Assembly (NCBI GenBank): GCA_018268855.1
Contig: JAFDVR010000019.1
Span: 1-64,000, forward strand
DNA from: Acidobacteriota bacterium
GTDB lineage: Bacteria > Acidobacteriota > Terriglobia > Terriglobales > Acidobacteriaceae
Reading direction: 5' to 3'
Length of the DNA stretch: 64,000 bases
The notes beneath the pieces were generated by a model that worked only from the letters and a program-made list of their open reading frames with translations, had not been told where the DNA came from and did not search any database. The position numbers were made by a program, and so were the translations under genes. Below are positions 17,857-25,054 of the stretch, in pieces (within the stretch, counting starts at the first letter, position 1; each line of letters starts with the position of its first letter).

Positions 17857-18015
17857 ATGCTGATTCTGCTGATTATTCTTGTGGTTTTGATGTTCGGTGC
17901 CGCGCCGATTTTCCCGTACAGCCGCGGCTGGGGCTACTATCCAACCGGCGGTCTTGGCCTGATCGCCGTCATTATTCTTATCGTCTTATTGATGGGCGGC
18001 GGCCTGCGGTTCTAA
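17857..18015 (+). CDS. Small membrane protein, DUF3309 family
   Basis: 52 residues. Two hydrophobic helices flank a conserved PYSRGWGYYPTGGLG turn, which is the DUF3309 signature. AGGAGGGAC lies a few bases upstream of the ATG. Together with the divergent lmo0937-like gene it forms a pair of tiny membrane proteins with a shared 167-base promoter region. Function is unknown. Confidence 0.88.
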   Translation: MLILLIILVVLMFGAAPIFPYSRGWGYYPTGGLGLIAVIILIVLLMGGGLRF

Positions 18016-18031
18016 GAGAAAACCCATAACG

Positions 18032-18060
18032 AGAGGTGGCCTGCGTTATAGGCCGCCTCT
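18032..18060 (+). terminator. Terminator after the DUF3309 gene
   Basis: AGAGGTGGCCT (18032-18042) pairs with AGGCCGCCTCT (18050-18060) with one wobble and is followed by GTTATTT. Confidence 0.8.
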
Positions 18061-18063
18061 GTT

Positions 18064-18113
18064 ATTTAATTCTGTTCTCAAGTGAACATATTTAATTCTG
18101 TTCTCAAGCGAAC
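18064..18113. promoter_or_regulatory. Tandem 26-bp direct repeat with GTTC-N6-GAAC palindromes
   Basis: ATTTAATTCTGTTCTCAAGT at 18064 recurs at 18090 with a single C/T difference (AAGTGAAC against AAGCGAAC), a period of 26 bp. Each unit contains GTTCTCAAGYGAAC, an imperfect palindrome with 4-base arms GTTC/GAAC. The pair ends 16 bases before the ATG of the TonB/DUF6438/ankyrin gene and probably overlaps its promoter, so it is a likely operator for a dimeric regulator. Confidence 0.6.
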
Positions 18114-18128
18114 AGCGGCTAACGTAAT

Positions 18129-19784
18129 ATGCACCACATGCTGAATCGTCTCCGCGCAACGGCGATATTTCTCGCAGCATGCGCGCCTCTCTTAATCAAT
18201 TCGCAGTCAAACAATCTCCCAACCATTTCTGCGAGTGACGGTGAACCTCATCGTGTCGACAGTAACGGTAACAAGCTGGTCGTGCCGCTTGAAGAGGTAA
18301 AGTTCGCGCCGATCCATCCCGTACCCCTAACGCTCACTGTGGATCAGCACGGCACAGTGGTAAACGCAATCTTTCCTAAGATTTTTGTAACGCCCGCTCT
18401 TGCTTCACGTATTCAACAGGCAACAGCACATTGGATGTACAAGCCATTTCTTGTTAATGGCAAGCCCACATCGGTGCAAGTGCAAGCTGCCTTATTCATA
18501 CAGGTGGAGCAACGTTTGCCTGCGACTCATATTGAGCCGCCTCCGCTCCGGCCGGATTCAATCATTCACATTCATCTCGACCGTAGCCGATGCTATGGCG
18601 GTTGTGCGGTTTATAGCGTAGACCTTCAAGGGCGAGAAGTTCTCTTTCACGGCGAGATGTATACCGCAGTGCAAGGACAACATCGTGCGCCCCTGGCTCC
18701 GCACAAGCTTCGTGAACTTGCGCAGGCATTTCTGGATGCTGACTTCTATTCGATGGATGATAAATACGAGGCGGGCATCACAGATCTGTCCACCTATACG
18801 CTTTCCATCAATATTGATGGGAAAGAAAAACGAGTGGTCGATTACGCAGGAGCAGCTGTGGGTATGCCGGCTGTGATTGCAGAATTAGAAAAGCGTGTTG
18901 ACGAAACAGCCGGCAGCAACCGGTGGGTAAACGGAGGCGACGGACTGGCTGACGCTCTCGCGGCGGAAGATTTTTCGTTCCGTTCCCCTGAAGCACAACA
19001 CATCCTAAGCATAAGCATCGCTCGCGGTTCCATGCCAACTGTTCAACAGATGCTGCGCAGGGGCACACCTTTGGATTCCATCGATCCGCAGCATCCTGCG
19101 CCGGGATGGCTCGAAAGCGCAAACCGGCAAGAGCAGATACTTCGTCTGCTGATTGACCGCAAAGCAAGCGAGCACAATCAACAAGACAAGGACATTGCGT
19201 TGTATTGGGCAGTACGAGAAACAGGTCTGTCGATCGTGCGCATGTTGCTGGACTATGGAGCCAACGTCAATGCGGAGTTGAGCAGATATTCCGAACATCT
19301 TGGACCGTCGATCGTCGTCTCTGCCGCGTCCTGCGAAAACCCGGAGATCATGCGCGAAGTGCTGCGCTATAACCCCTCGCCCCAGGAGCGCGGGAAGGCG
19401 CTCGTTTTCGCGGCGGAATCGTTTATAGGACAGGTCAATGCAAAGACCCGGCTCGCCTGTGTCACCATGCTTCTGGATTCAGGTGCTGATCCCAAGGCCA
19501 GAGGGTTTGACGGACTTACAGCCCTCCACACTGCCAAAGATGCCAAAGTGACAGAGATACTGCTAGCCCGTGGAGCAGACGTAAACGCACAGGACGACAA
19601 GGGCAGAACGCCACTTATGATGGCTGCGAACCCACAGATCGCGCGCATACTCGTGATGCACGGTGCAGACGTGAGCGTTCGCAATGAAAGAGGAGAGGAC
19701 GTATTGCAGGCGGATGCAACTCATTCACCTGAAATTGCCGCCGCTATACGTGAGGCTTTGCGTGAAAAAGAAAGTATTCGCTAG
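18129..19784 (+). CDS. Secreted TonB-C-like / DUF6438 / ankyrin-repeat protein
   Basis: 551 residues. A signal peptide (about 1-25) is followed by a TonB C-terminal-like segment (PLTLTVDQHGTVVNAIF ... ALASRIQQATAHWMYKPFLVNGKP, about 65-115) that in this family is often a fold rather than a true TonB. Residues about 143-240 match DUF6438 (IHIHLDRSRCYGGCAVYSV, then GITDLSTYTLSINIDGKEKRV). From about 290 to the end are ankyrin-type repeats (LLDSGADPKARGFDGLTALHTA, ILLARGADVNAQDDKGRTPLMMA). It probably sits in the periplasm and binds a partner through the ankyrin face. A tandem palindromic operator precedes it. Confidence 0.75.
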   Translation: MHHMLNRLRATAIFLAACAPLLINSQSNNLPTISASDGEPHRVDSNGNKLVVPLEEVKFAPIHPVPLTLTVDQHGTVVNAIFPKIFVTPALASRIQQATAHWMYKPFLVNGKPTSVQVQAALFIQVEQRLPATHIEPPPLRPDSIIHIHLDRSRCYGGCAVYSVDLQGREVLFHGEMYTAVQGQHRAPLAPHKLRELAQAFLDADFYSMDDKYEAGITDLSTYTLSINIDGKEKRVVDYAGAAVGMPAVIAELEKRVDETAGSNRWVNGGDGLADALAAEDFSFRSPEAQHILSISIARGSMPTVQQMLRRGTPLDSIDPQHPAPGWLESANRQEQILRLLIDRKASEHNQQDKDIALYWAVRETGLSIVRMLLDYGANVNAELSRYSEHLGPSIVVSAASCENPEIMREVLRYNPSPQERGKALVFAAESFIGQVNAKTRLACVTMLLDSGADPKARGFDGLTALHTAKDAKVTEILLARGADVNAQDDKGRTPLMMAANPQIARILVMHGADVSVRNERGEDVLQADATHSPEIAAAIREALREKESIR

Positions 19785-19856
19785 CCATAAAGCAAAGCGC
19801 TAAAGACACGCTCTAAGATCCAGCAATACCCTACGCAAATGTTCTACTATGCGTGC

Positions 19857-20324
19857 ATGCGGAACCCATCGTTGTTCAGACCTGTTTTGTGCGCATTCAT
19901 TCTGTGCATCACCGCACTGTTGCTGCAACTGCACGCCCAGCACTATAACGACTCAAACGCCAAACCTCCTGTTACCGAGGCCGACGTTCGTATTGTGCAG
20001 CGTGCACGCGAGATACTGAACACACCGGAAACATGGAACCGCAACGATAATCGTCATTGCCGGCGCTCTGATACTACGTTCAGTATCTATTGCGCGTTGG
20101 AGAAAGCGACGGTTGAAGAGACAGGCGGCTTTCAGCACCGCGGCGCGGCCATGCAGGAAGCGCGCTTCGTCATTGACGACATGGTTCCTCGCAATCGCTA
20201 TCCACATCGGTTAATGGGATTCAATAACGATCCCGCCACCTCATTTGCTGACATGCAGAAGATGTTGCGCCTGCTGGAAGAAAGAGTAGCGAAGCGTCTG
20301 GCCAAAGAGACTAAGCACAAATGA
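19857..20324 (+). CDS. Hypothetical secreted protein
   Basis: 155 residues from the ATG at 19857 (an ATG at 19839 would add 6 residues). A signal peptide (LFRPVLCAFILCITALLLQLHA) precedes a mature part with one Cys pair (HCRRSD ... YCALEKA) and a helical C-terminus. I recognise no family. The segment DDMVPRNRYPHRLMGFNNDPATSFADMQKML (DDMVPRNRYP, then FADMQKML) resembles small secreted proteins of unknown function seen in this phylum. Same strand as the ankyrin gene, 70 bases downstream. Confidence 0.65.
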   Translation: MRNPSLFRPVLCAFILCITALLLQLHAQHYNDSNAKPPVTEADVRIVQRAREILNTPETWNRNDNRHCRRSDTTFSIYCALEKATVEETGGFQHRGAAMQEARFVIDDMVPRNRYPHRLMGFNNDPATSFADMQKMLRLLEERVAKRLAKETKHK

Positions 20325-20349
20325 AAAGGCGGCCATATGGGCCGCTTTT
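20324..20349 (+). terminator. Terminator after 20324
   Basis: AAAAGGCGGCC (20324-20334) pairs with GGCCGCTTTT (20340-20349) with one bulged base and a T-run. Confidence 0.8.
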
Positions 20350-20389
20350 CTTCAACTAAAACTGACAACTAAGACTAAACCTGCTTGAA

Positions 20390-20668
20390 TTAGCAGCCGC
20401 CAGCAATCGACGGGATGAACATGACTTCATCCTTGTCCTGAAAGGTATAGCTGTCGCCGCCAAGGAAGCGGATATCTTCATCGTTCACATACACGTTGAT
20501 GAACTTGCGCAGCTTTCCGTCTTCGTCCTTGATGTTTTCACCAAGCGCCGGAAACTTTGCCTTCAGGTCTTCCACCAGCGCAGGCAGCGTGGTTGCGTCA
20601 GACTCAACCTGCTTCACTCCATCGGTGTGCCGCTGAAACGCGGTGGGCAACATAACTCGAATCGACAA
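20390..20668 (-). CDS. MoaD/ThiS-family sulfur carrier protein
   Basis: 92 residues, beta-grasp fold pattern (SIRVMLPTAFQRHTDG ... INVYVNDEDIRFLGG ... DEVMFIPSIAGGC). Sulfur carriers end in Gly-Gly, which is activated to a thiocarboxylate by an E1-like protein. Here an extra Cys follows (AGGC), as in carriers that need trimming before use. It lies 1 base after the threonine synthase-like gene and is in the same SAM-riboswitch operon. It is therefore more likely a sulfur donor for amino-acid synthesis (CysO or HcyS-like) than a molybdopterin subunit. No E1-like or JAMM protease gene is nearby. The pathway role is inference. Confidence 0.85.
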   Translation of the reverse strand: MSIRVMLPTAFQRHTDGVKQVESDATTLPALVEDLKAKFPALGENIKDEDGKLRKFINVYVNDEDIRFLGGDSYTFQDKDEVMFIPSIAGGC

Positions 20669-20669
20669 C

Positions 20670-21953
20670 TTACTTTCCTCCTGCGAGCGCGAGCTCGCCT
20701 TCTTCGTCAGCAGAAATGCCGTTGATCTCGTTCAGATATTCATCAAAGTCAGACAAGCGCGAGCGCACCGGGCGTCCCAGCGTGTACTGGTCGGTGATCG
20801 CATCCGTCGTCTTCAGGCCGTTGCCGGTGATGACCGAAACGGTCAGCTCATCCGCGCCGATGCGGCCCTGCGCGAGCAGGCGAGCAGTGACAGCGGTGGT
20901 CACACCGCCAGCGGTCTCGGTAAAGATGCCTTCCGTTTCGGCAAGCTCCTGGATACCGGAGACGATCTCCACATCCGACACATCCTCCGCCCATCCGCCT
21001 GAATCACGAATCATCTTCGCAGCTTGCGGGCCGTCCGCCGGATTGCCAATCGCGAGCGAACGCGCAATCGTGTTGGGACGCTGCGGCTCGATGCGGTCAA
21101 GGTTCTCGCGTACAGCATGCACGATCGGTGAACACCCCGTGGCCTGCGCACCGAAGAAGCGCACCGGCTTGTCTTCCACCAGGCCGAGATAGATCAGTTC
21201 GTTGAACGCCTTGCGAATCTTGCGAATCAGCGAGCCGCCTGCCATCGGGCAAACCACATTGTCAGGCAGACGCCATCCAAGCTGCTCGGCAATCTCGTAA
21301 CCGACAGTCTTCGATCCCTCTGCGTAATAAGGGCGCAGATTCACATTCACAAAGCCCCAGTTGTACTGGTCGGCAATCAGCGAACACAGACGGTTCACCT
21401 GATCGTAGTTGCCGTCGATGCGCACAAGCTGCGCGCCGTAGACGAGCGTGTTCAGAATCTTTGCGGGCTCCAGGTCGGCCGGCACCAGAATAGTGGCCTT
21501 GATGCCGAGACGCGCGGCCTGCGCGGCAACCGAGTTCGCGAGATTGCCGGTGGACGAACATCCGACCGTGGTGAATCCGAAGTACTGCGCGTTCGCCAAC
21601 GCGACCGACACCACACGGTCCTTGAACGAAAGCGTCGGGAAACACACCGCATCGTTCTTAACGTAAAGATTAGTAGCGCCTATGCGCTTGCCGAGGTTTT
21701 TCGCGCGGACGAGCGGCGTAAATCCGACCGGAAGATCCGGCTCAAATCCTTCAGGGATGGGCAGCAGCGAGCGATAGCGCCAGATGTTCGCCGGGCCTGC
21801 CTCAATGTTCTTCTTCGTAAAGAGCGGGCGCGCAGATTCGAGATCGTACTGCACCTCAAGTGGCGTGAAGGTCTCATCGCAGATGGAGAGCGGCTGATTG
21901 CCGAAGCTCTTTCCCTCGGCGTTGCGAAGCTCATACGGCGTAATCGCGGACAT
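20670..21953 (-). CDS. thrC: Threonine synthase-like PLP enzyme
   Basis: 427 residues from MSAITPYEL; a GGGAAGGG ribosome binding site precedes the ATG at 21953. The PLP lysine is in SFKDR (K111), the PLP phosphate-binding loop is SSTGNLANSVAA, and AGGSL and NPADG are also intact. It fits the threonine synthase family, whose usual reaction is O-phosphohomoserine to threonine. The leading SAM-I riboswitch and the following MoaD/ThiS gene are unusual for threonine synthesis and point towards sulfur amino-acid metabolism. Whether it makes threonine, homocysteine or cysteine needs testing. The gene symbol is given by homology only. Confidence 0.88.
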   Translation of the reverse strand: MSAITPYELRNAEGKSFGNQPLSICDETFTPLEVQYDLESARPLFTKKNIEAGPANIWRYRSLLPIPEGFEPDLPVGFTPLVRAKNLGKRIGATNLYVKNDAVCFPTLSFKDRVVSVALANAQYFGFTTVGCSSTGNLANSVAAQAARLGIKATILVPADLEPAKILNTLVYGAQLVRIDGNYDQVNRLCSLIADQYNWGFVNVNLRPYYAEGSKTVGYEIAEQLGWRLPDNVVCPMAGGSLIRKIRKAFNELIYLGLVEDKPVRFFGAQATGCSPIVHAVRENLDRIEPQRPNTIARSLAIGNPADGPQAAKMIRDSGGWAEDVSDVEIVSGIQELAETEGIFTETAGGVTTAVTARLLAQGRIGADELTVSVITGNGLKTTDAITDQYTLGRPVRSRLSDFDEYLNEINGISADEEGELALAGGK

Positions 21954-22086
21954 GCAATTCCCTTCCCTGTGGAGATGGGATGCGTGCCTTTGACTTTGGA
22001 CTCTCTGTTTAGGAAGCTGCGCCACGGCTGCGGCGCTTTGAGAACTCGAGACTTATCCGGGCGTATAGTTTGCGTTCTATACTCCG

Positions 22087-22187
22087 AATCTCATGTTCCC
22101 CGTTTCCGGGAGAGAGGTGACACCGGTCCCGAGGGCCGGTTGTCGTGGCGTCAAAGGGCTCGTCCCTCAGCCACTCTTCATGAAATT
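22087..22187 (-). promoter_or_regulatory. SAM-I (S-box) riboswitch
   Basis: Minus-strand leader about 130 bases upstream of the threonine synthase-like gene. P1 forms between AATTTCATG at the 5' end (22187-22179) and CATGAGATT at the 3' end (22095-22087), 9 bp with one GU. P2 is GTGGC/GCCAC with the inner GAGGGA...GCCC...TGACGCC kink-turn pattern. P3 is ACCGG/CCGGT around CCTCGGGA, and P4 is CCCG-GAAA-CGGG. The GAC-AACC after P2 corresponds to the conserved GGCAACC. All four helices of the S-box are present in order. A 6-bp hairpin GTATAG...CTATAC lies just after P1 and may be part of the expression platform. The layout is consistent with SAM-dependent repression of the downstream genes. Confidence 0.9.
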
Positions 22188-22488
22188 CGCGCTCTGCCCT
22201 GCGGCAGAACTTGAATGGATTCAGTCTACACCCCGCCATGCCGCGCCGCAACATTCCTCAGAACGGCAGAAGCCCATTCACCTGCATCGGGCTGGAGTGG
22301 CATGGCAACAAGCCCGGCGCATGGCACTCAGCATACAAATGGGTCTGTCACAGGCATCAGCAGAGATAAATGATTGTCCGCCAGAAGACATTGGCTGTAA
22401 TTGCCGTATCTCATGCCTGCCCAAGCTGGCGTCTACACACAGATGCGGCTTTGCCGCCGAATCTCAACCAGCACACCAGGATGGCAAT
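22188..22488. other. Intergenic region between riboswitch and 22489 gene
   Basis: Divergent promoter region of the SAM-riboswitch operon (minus) and the Thr/Ser-rich gene (plus). An open frame runs through it from 22093, but it would start inside the riboswitch and has no coding signature, so it is not called. No other feature is evident. Confidence 0.5.
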
Positions 22489-22908
22489 ATGAAATCGACC
22501 ACAGGAGCTCTAATCCTCGCCGTTGCCCTTACCGGCGGCGGCTTCGTCTGCGCACAGACCAGCGGCACTGGCTCAGGCACCACAAGTAGTGGAAGCATGA
22601 ACGAGGGAGCACAAACCACAACCTCCGGCCAGACAAGCACCACGACTAAAGGCCACACCACAAAACGTTCTCACCGAAACGGCACCTCCACCAACAGCAC
22701 CACCACAAATGACACTGGAATGGGAACGACGAACGGGACCGGCATGAATGGAACTGACACCGGCATGAGCGGCAGCAGCACTACATCCAACTCCACTCAT
22801 ACACGCAGGAAACGTTCACACCATAAAAACAACAATACCGGCACACAAACCAGTGGCAGCAGCACCAATGACGGAAATTCCAGCGGAAGTACTACGAACC
22901 CGCAATAA
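22489..22908 (+). CDS. Secreted Thr/Ser/Asn/Gly-rich low-complexity protein
   Basis: 139 residues. Start MKSTTGAL preceded by CCAGGATGG. A signal peptide (ALILAVALTGGGFVCAQ) leads into an almost entirely Thr/Ser/Gly/Asn sequence (SGTGSGTTSSGSM, TNGTGMNGTDTGMSG) broken by basic patches KRSHRNG and RRKRSHHKNNN. Disordered, possibly cell-surface or matrix associated. No family is recognised and the identity cannot be established from this sequence. Confidence 0.65.
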   Translation: MKSTTGALILAVALTGGGFVCAQTSGTGSGTTSSGSMNEGAQTTTSGQTSTTTKGHTTKRSHRNGTSTNSTTTNDTGMGTTNGTGMNGTDTGMSGSSTTSNSTHTRRKRSHHKNNNTGTQTSGSSTNDGNSSGSTTNPQ

Positions 22909-22916
22909 CCCAGGCA

Positions 22917-22986
22917 TACACGGCACGCACCTGCTACAGAAGTCTGTAACAAGTGCGTGGCCGTGTACCAACGTCCATAGACGTTA
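22917..22986. repeat. Hairpins between 22908 and the M18 aminopeptidase gene
   Basis: TACACGGCACGCAC (22917-22930) pairs with GTGCGTGGCCGTGTA (22953-22967) with one bulge, and AACGTC-CATA-GACGTT follows (about 22970-22986). The T-run after them is short, so this is a possible but weak transcription terminator. Confidence 0.5.
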
Positions 22987-23063
22987 TTAATCACCTGCTA
23001 CGTAACACTAGAGCGCGCACAACCATGCGCGTGCGTCATTATTCTGAAATGGCATAGTGGTTT

Positions 23064-24509
23064 ATGCTTCCGCCTATGCTCAGCTTCCGCACCTTCGGCG
23101 CCGTTTCTCTGCTTTTTCTTACTCTTCCTCTCTACGCACAAAGCGCAAACACCGATGGCAAAGTCGCCGCACAATCGGCATGGTTGCGGTTAAATGCGCA
23201 ACAACGGAGCGAGGTCTTCCGCTTCGCCGATCCGTATAAGGATTACCTGCGTCATGCCAAAAGCGCTGCTCTTTCAACGGCCGAACTGATCAAACTCGCA
23301 AAGAACGCAGGCTTCAGCGAGATGACGTCTCCAACACAGGTCAAACCTGGTGCAAAGCTCATTGTGAACAATCGTGATCGCGCTGTCGCCTTCATCGTCG
23401 TCGGAAGCGATCCAGTGGATACAGGCGTGCGCATGATCGCAACGCATCAGGACTCACCACACATCAATCTCAAGGCGCGTCCAGTGGTCGCTGCACCGGG
23501 ATCAATGGCGCTCTTCAAAACCACGCTGTATGGTGGGTTGAAAAAATACCAGTGGGCCAACCTGCCGCTAGCTCTGGTGGGACGCATCGATACCGTCGAT
23601 GGGCGTCACCTCCAGGTCAACATCGGTTTTGCTCCGGGCGATCCTGTCTTCGTTATCCCTGATGCTGCGCCACACTCCGACCGACCGCTGCGCTCCCGCA
23701 CGTACACGGACGTGTTCTCAGGCGAAGAGATGAACCCTGTTGCGGGTTCTATTCCCGATGAACGTGGCTCCGTTTCAAAACAGGTGATGGCTGCATTGCA
23801 TGCGAAGTTCGGAATCCGCGATGAAGATCTTGTCGCAGCCGAACTGGAACTCATACCTGCAACCATGCCTGCGGATGTAGGCATTGATGCCGGCCTCACC
23901 GGAAGCTGGGGGCAGGACGACAAAGCGCTCAGCTATGCGGCCTCTCGCGCTCTTTTTGAAATCAAGGGCACGCCAAAGAAGACAGCAATCGCCTATATCA
24001 CTAACTTTGAGGAGATCGGCTCACCCAACAACACAGGCGCAAAATCAGAGTTCATCGATACTCTCTTCACTGCGCTACTGGATGCACAGACAAAAGGCGC
24101 GAACGTATTGCAGGTCCGCACCGCTATGAAGAACGCAGCCGTCCTCTCTGCCGACTGCAACGATGGTGTGAATCCCATCTTTCCATCGCTATCGGAGGCA
24201 TCCAACGCCGCCGTGCTCGGATACGGTGTTACCATCAAGCGCTACGGTGCAGGTTTCGATCCCAACTCGGAGTTCACCGCGCGCATCCTCCACTTACTCG
24301 ATAGGGATGGCATTGCCTGGCAAACGCAAACACCAAAAGTTGAGGTCGGAGGCGGCGGCACTATCGGTGGTTTTCTCAGCCAGCGCAACATGGAAGTGCT
24401 CGACGTGGGCATACCTCTGCTCTCCATGCACTCGACTTACGAGATGAGCAGCAAAGTAGACCACTGGAGTATCTACCGCTTCTTCGGTGCGTTCTACGGC
24501 ATGGAGTAA
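23064..24509 (+). CDS. Secreted M18 family aminopeptidase
   Basis: 481 residues. Signal peptide LLFLTLPLYAQS at about 15-27 (the start may be at the second Met, residue 5). Zinc/dicluster residues of M18 are visible: ATHQDSPHIN (His/Asp), NFEEIGS (Glu), SADCNDGVNP (Asp) and SMHSTYEM (His). The C-terminal half follows the M18 pattern (VLGYGVTIKRYG, IDTLFTAL, SKVDHWSIYRFFGAFYG). It cleaves N-terminal residues, typically acidic or aromatic, from peptides. A signal peptide on an M18 enzyme implies a periplasmic location, which is unusual because M18 members are generally cytosolic. Confidence 0.85.
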   Translation: MLPPMLSFRTFGAVSLLFLTLPLYAQSANTDGKVAAQSAWLRLNAQQRSEVFRFADPYKDYLRHAKSAALSTAELIKLAKNAGFSEMTSPTQVKPGAKLIVNNRDRAVAFIVVGSDPVDTGVRMIATHQDSPHINLKARPVVAAPGSMALFKTTLYGGLKKYQWANLPLALVGRIDTVDGRHLQVNIGFAPGDPVFVIPDAAPHSDRPLRSRTYTDVFSGEEMNPVAGSIPDERGSVSKQVMAALHAKFGIRDEDLVAAELELIPATMPADVGIDAGLTGSWGQDDKALSYAASRALFEIKGTPKKTAIAYITNFEEIGSPNNTGAKSEFIDTLFTALLDAQTKGANVLQVRTAMKNAAVLSADCNDGVNPIFPSLSEASNAAVLGYGVTIKRYGAGFDPNSEFTARILHLLDRDGIAWQTQTPKVEVGGGGTIGGFLSQRNMEVLDVGIPLLSMHSTYEMSSKVDHWSIYRFFGAFYGME

Positions 24510-24524
24510 AGAAGGATTGGACAC

Positions 24525-24561
24525 CTCACCTTCAGCGCAGTGTGATTGCGCTGAAGGTGAG
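24525..24561 (+). terminator. Terminator after the M18 gene
   Basis: CTCACCTTCAGCGCA (24525-24539) pairs perfectly with TGCGCTGAAGGTGAG (24547-24561) over a 7-base loop. No T-tract follows; the same stem can also serve the convergent gene at 24582-24926. Confidence 0.7.
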
Positions 24562-24581
24562 AGGAACTCCTCGCATAGTCT

Positions 24582-24926
24582 TTACGGCTTGGCCGGATCG
24601 TGCGGAGTGGTCGTTGGTGAATCGTCACCCGTGGCCTTCTTCGCTACTTTCTTTGTATTGCGAGCGGTCTTCGTTGCGGCCACGGCAGTACCATGCCGCG
24701 CCTTCTTTGCGCCCTTCTTTACAGTTTCTCCGGTGTCCTCCGCCACGTCCTTTGTGGCGCTTCCGGTTTTCTTGGCTACTTTTTTGGTCGCGCGTCCAGT
24801 GTCCTTAGCGGCAGTCTTTGTGGCGTGGCCAGCATCCTTCATGTCCTGCTTCGCGCTGTCCTGCGCCACCATCGGAACGGCCAAAGCCATAGCCAGCGCT
24901 GCACCCGCAAATGTTGCGATTCTCAT
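24582..24926 (-). CDS. Secreted Lys/Thr/Ala-rich repetitive protein
   Basis: 114 residues. Signal peptide (MRIATFAGAALAMALAVPMVAQ) then a highly charged helical tract with recurring KTAAKDT/KKVAKKTG/TKDVAEDTG units. It resembles histone H1-like or LEA-like tails but no family is assigned. Located next to ppk1, whose C-terminus also ends in a basic tail; whether they interact is unknown. Confidence 0.65.
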   Translation of the reverse strand: MRIATFAGAALAMALAVPMVAQDSAKQDMKDAGHATKTAAKDTGRATKKVAKKTGSATKDVAEDTGETVKKGAKKARHGTAVAATKTARNTKKVAKKATGDDSPTTTPHDPAKP

Positions 24927-25054
24927 GAAATTGTCCCTTCTTTCGTCTGCATTTTTTATTAATCAGCAGACAAACTTATCAGCGTGGATACTGGGATGCA
25001 GAGAATCGCATCTCTTTTGCATCCATATAGATAGAAATTACAAGCAAGCAGATT

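Noticed and set aside
22093..22488. N-terminal extension of the Thr/Ser-rich protein
   Set aside because: It would cover the SAM-I riboswitch on the other strand and has no signal peptide, whereas the 22489 start gives one.
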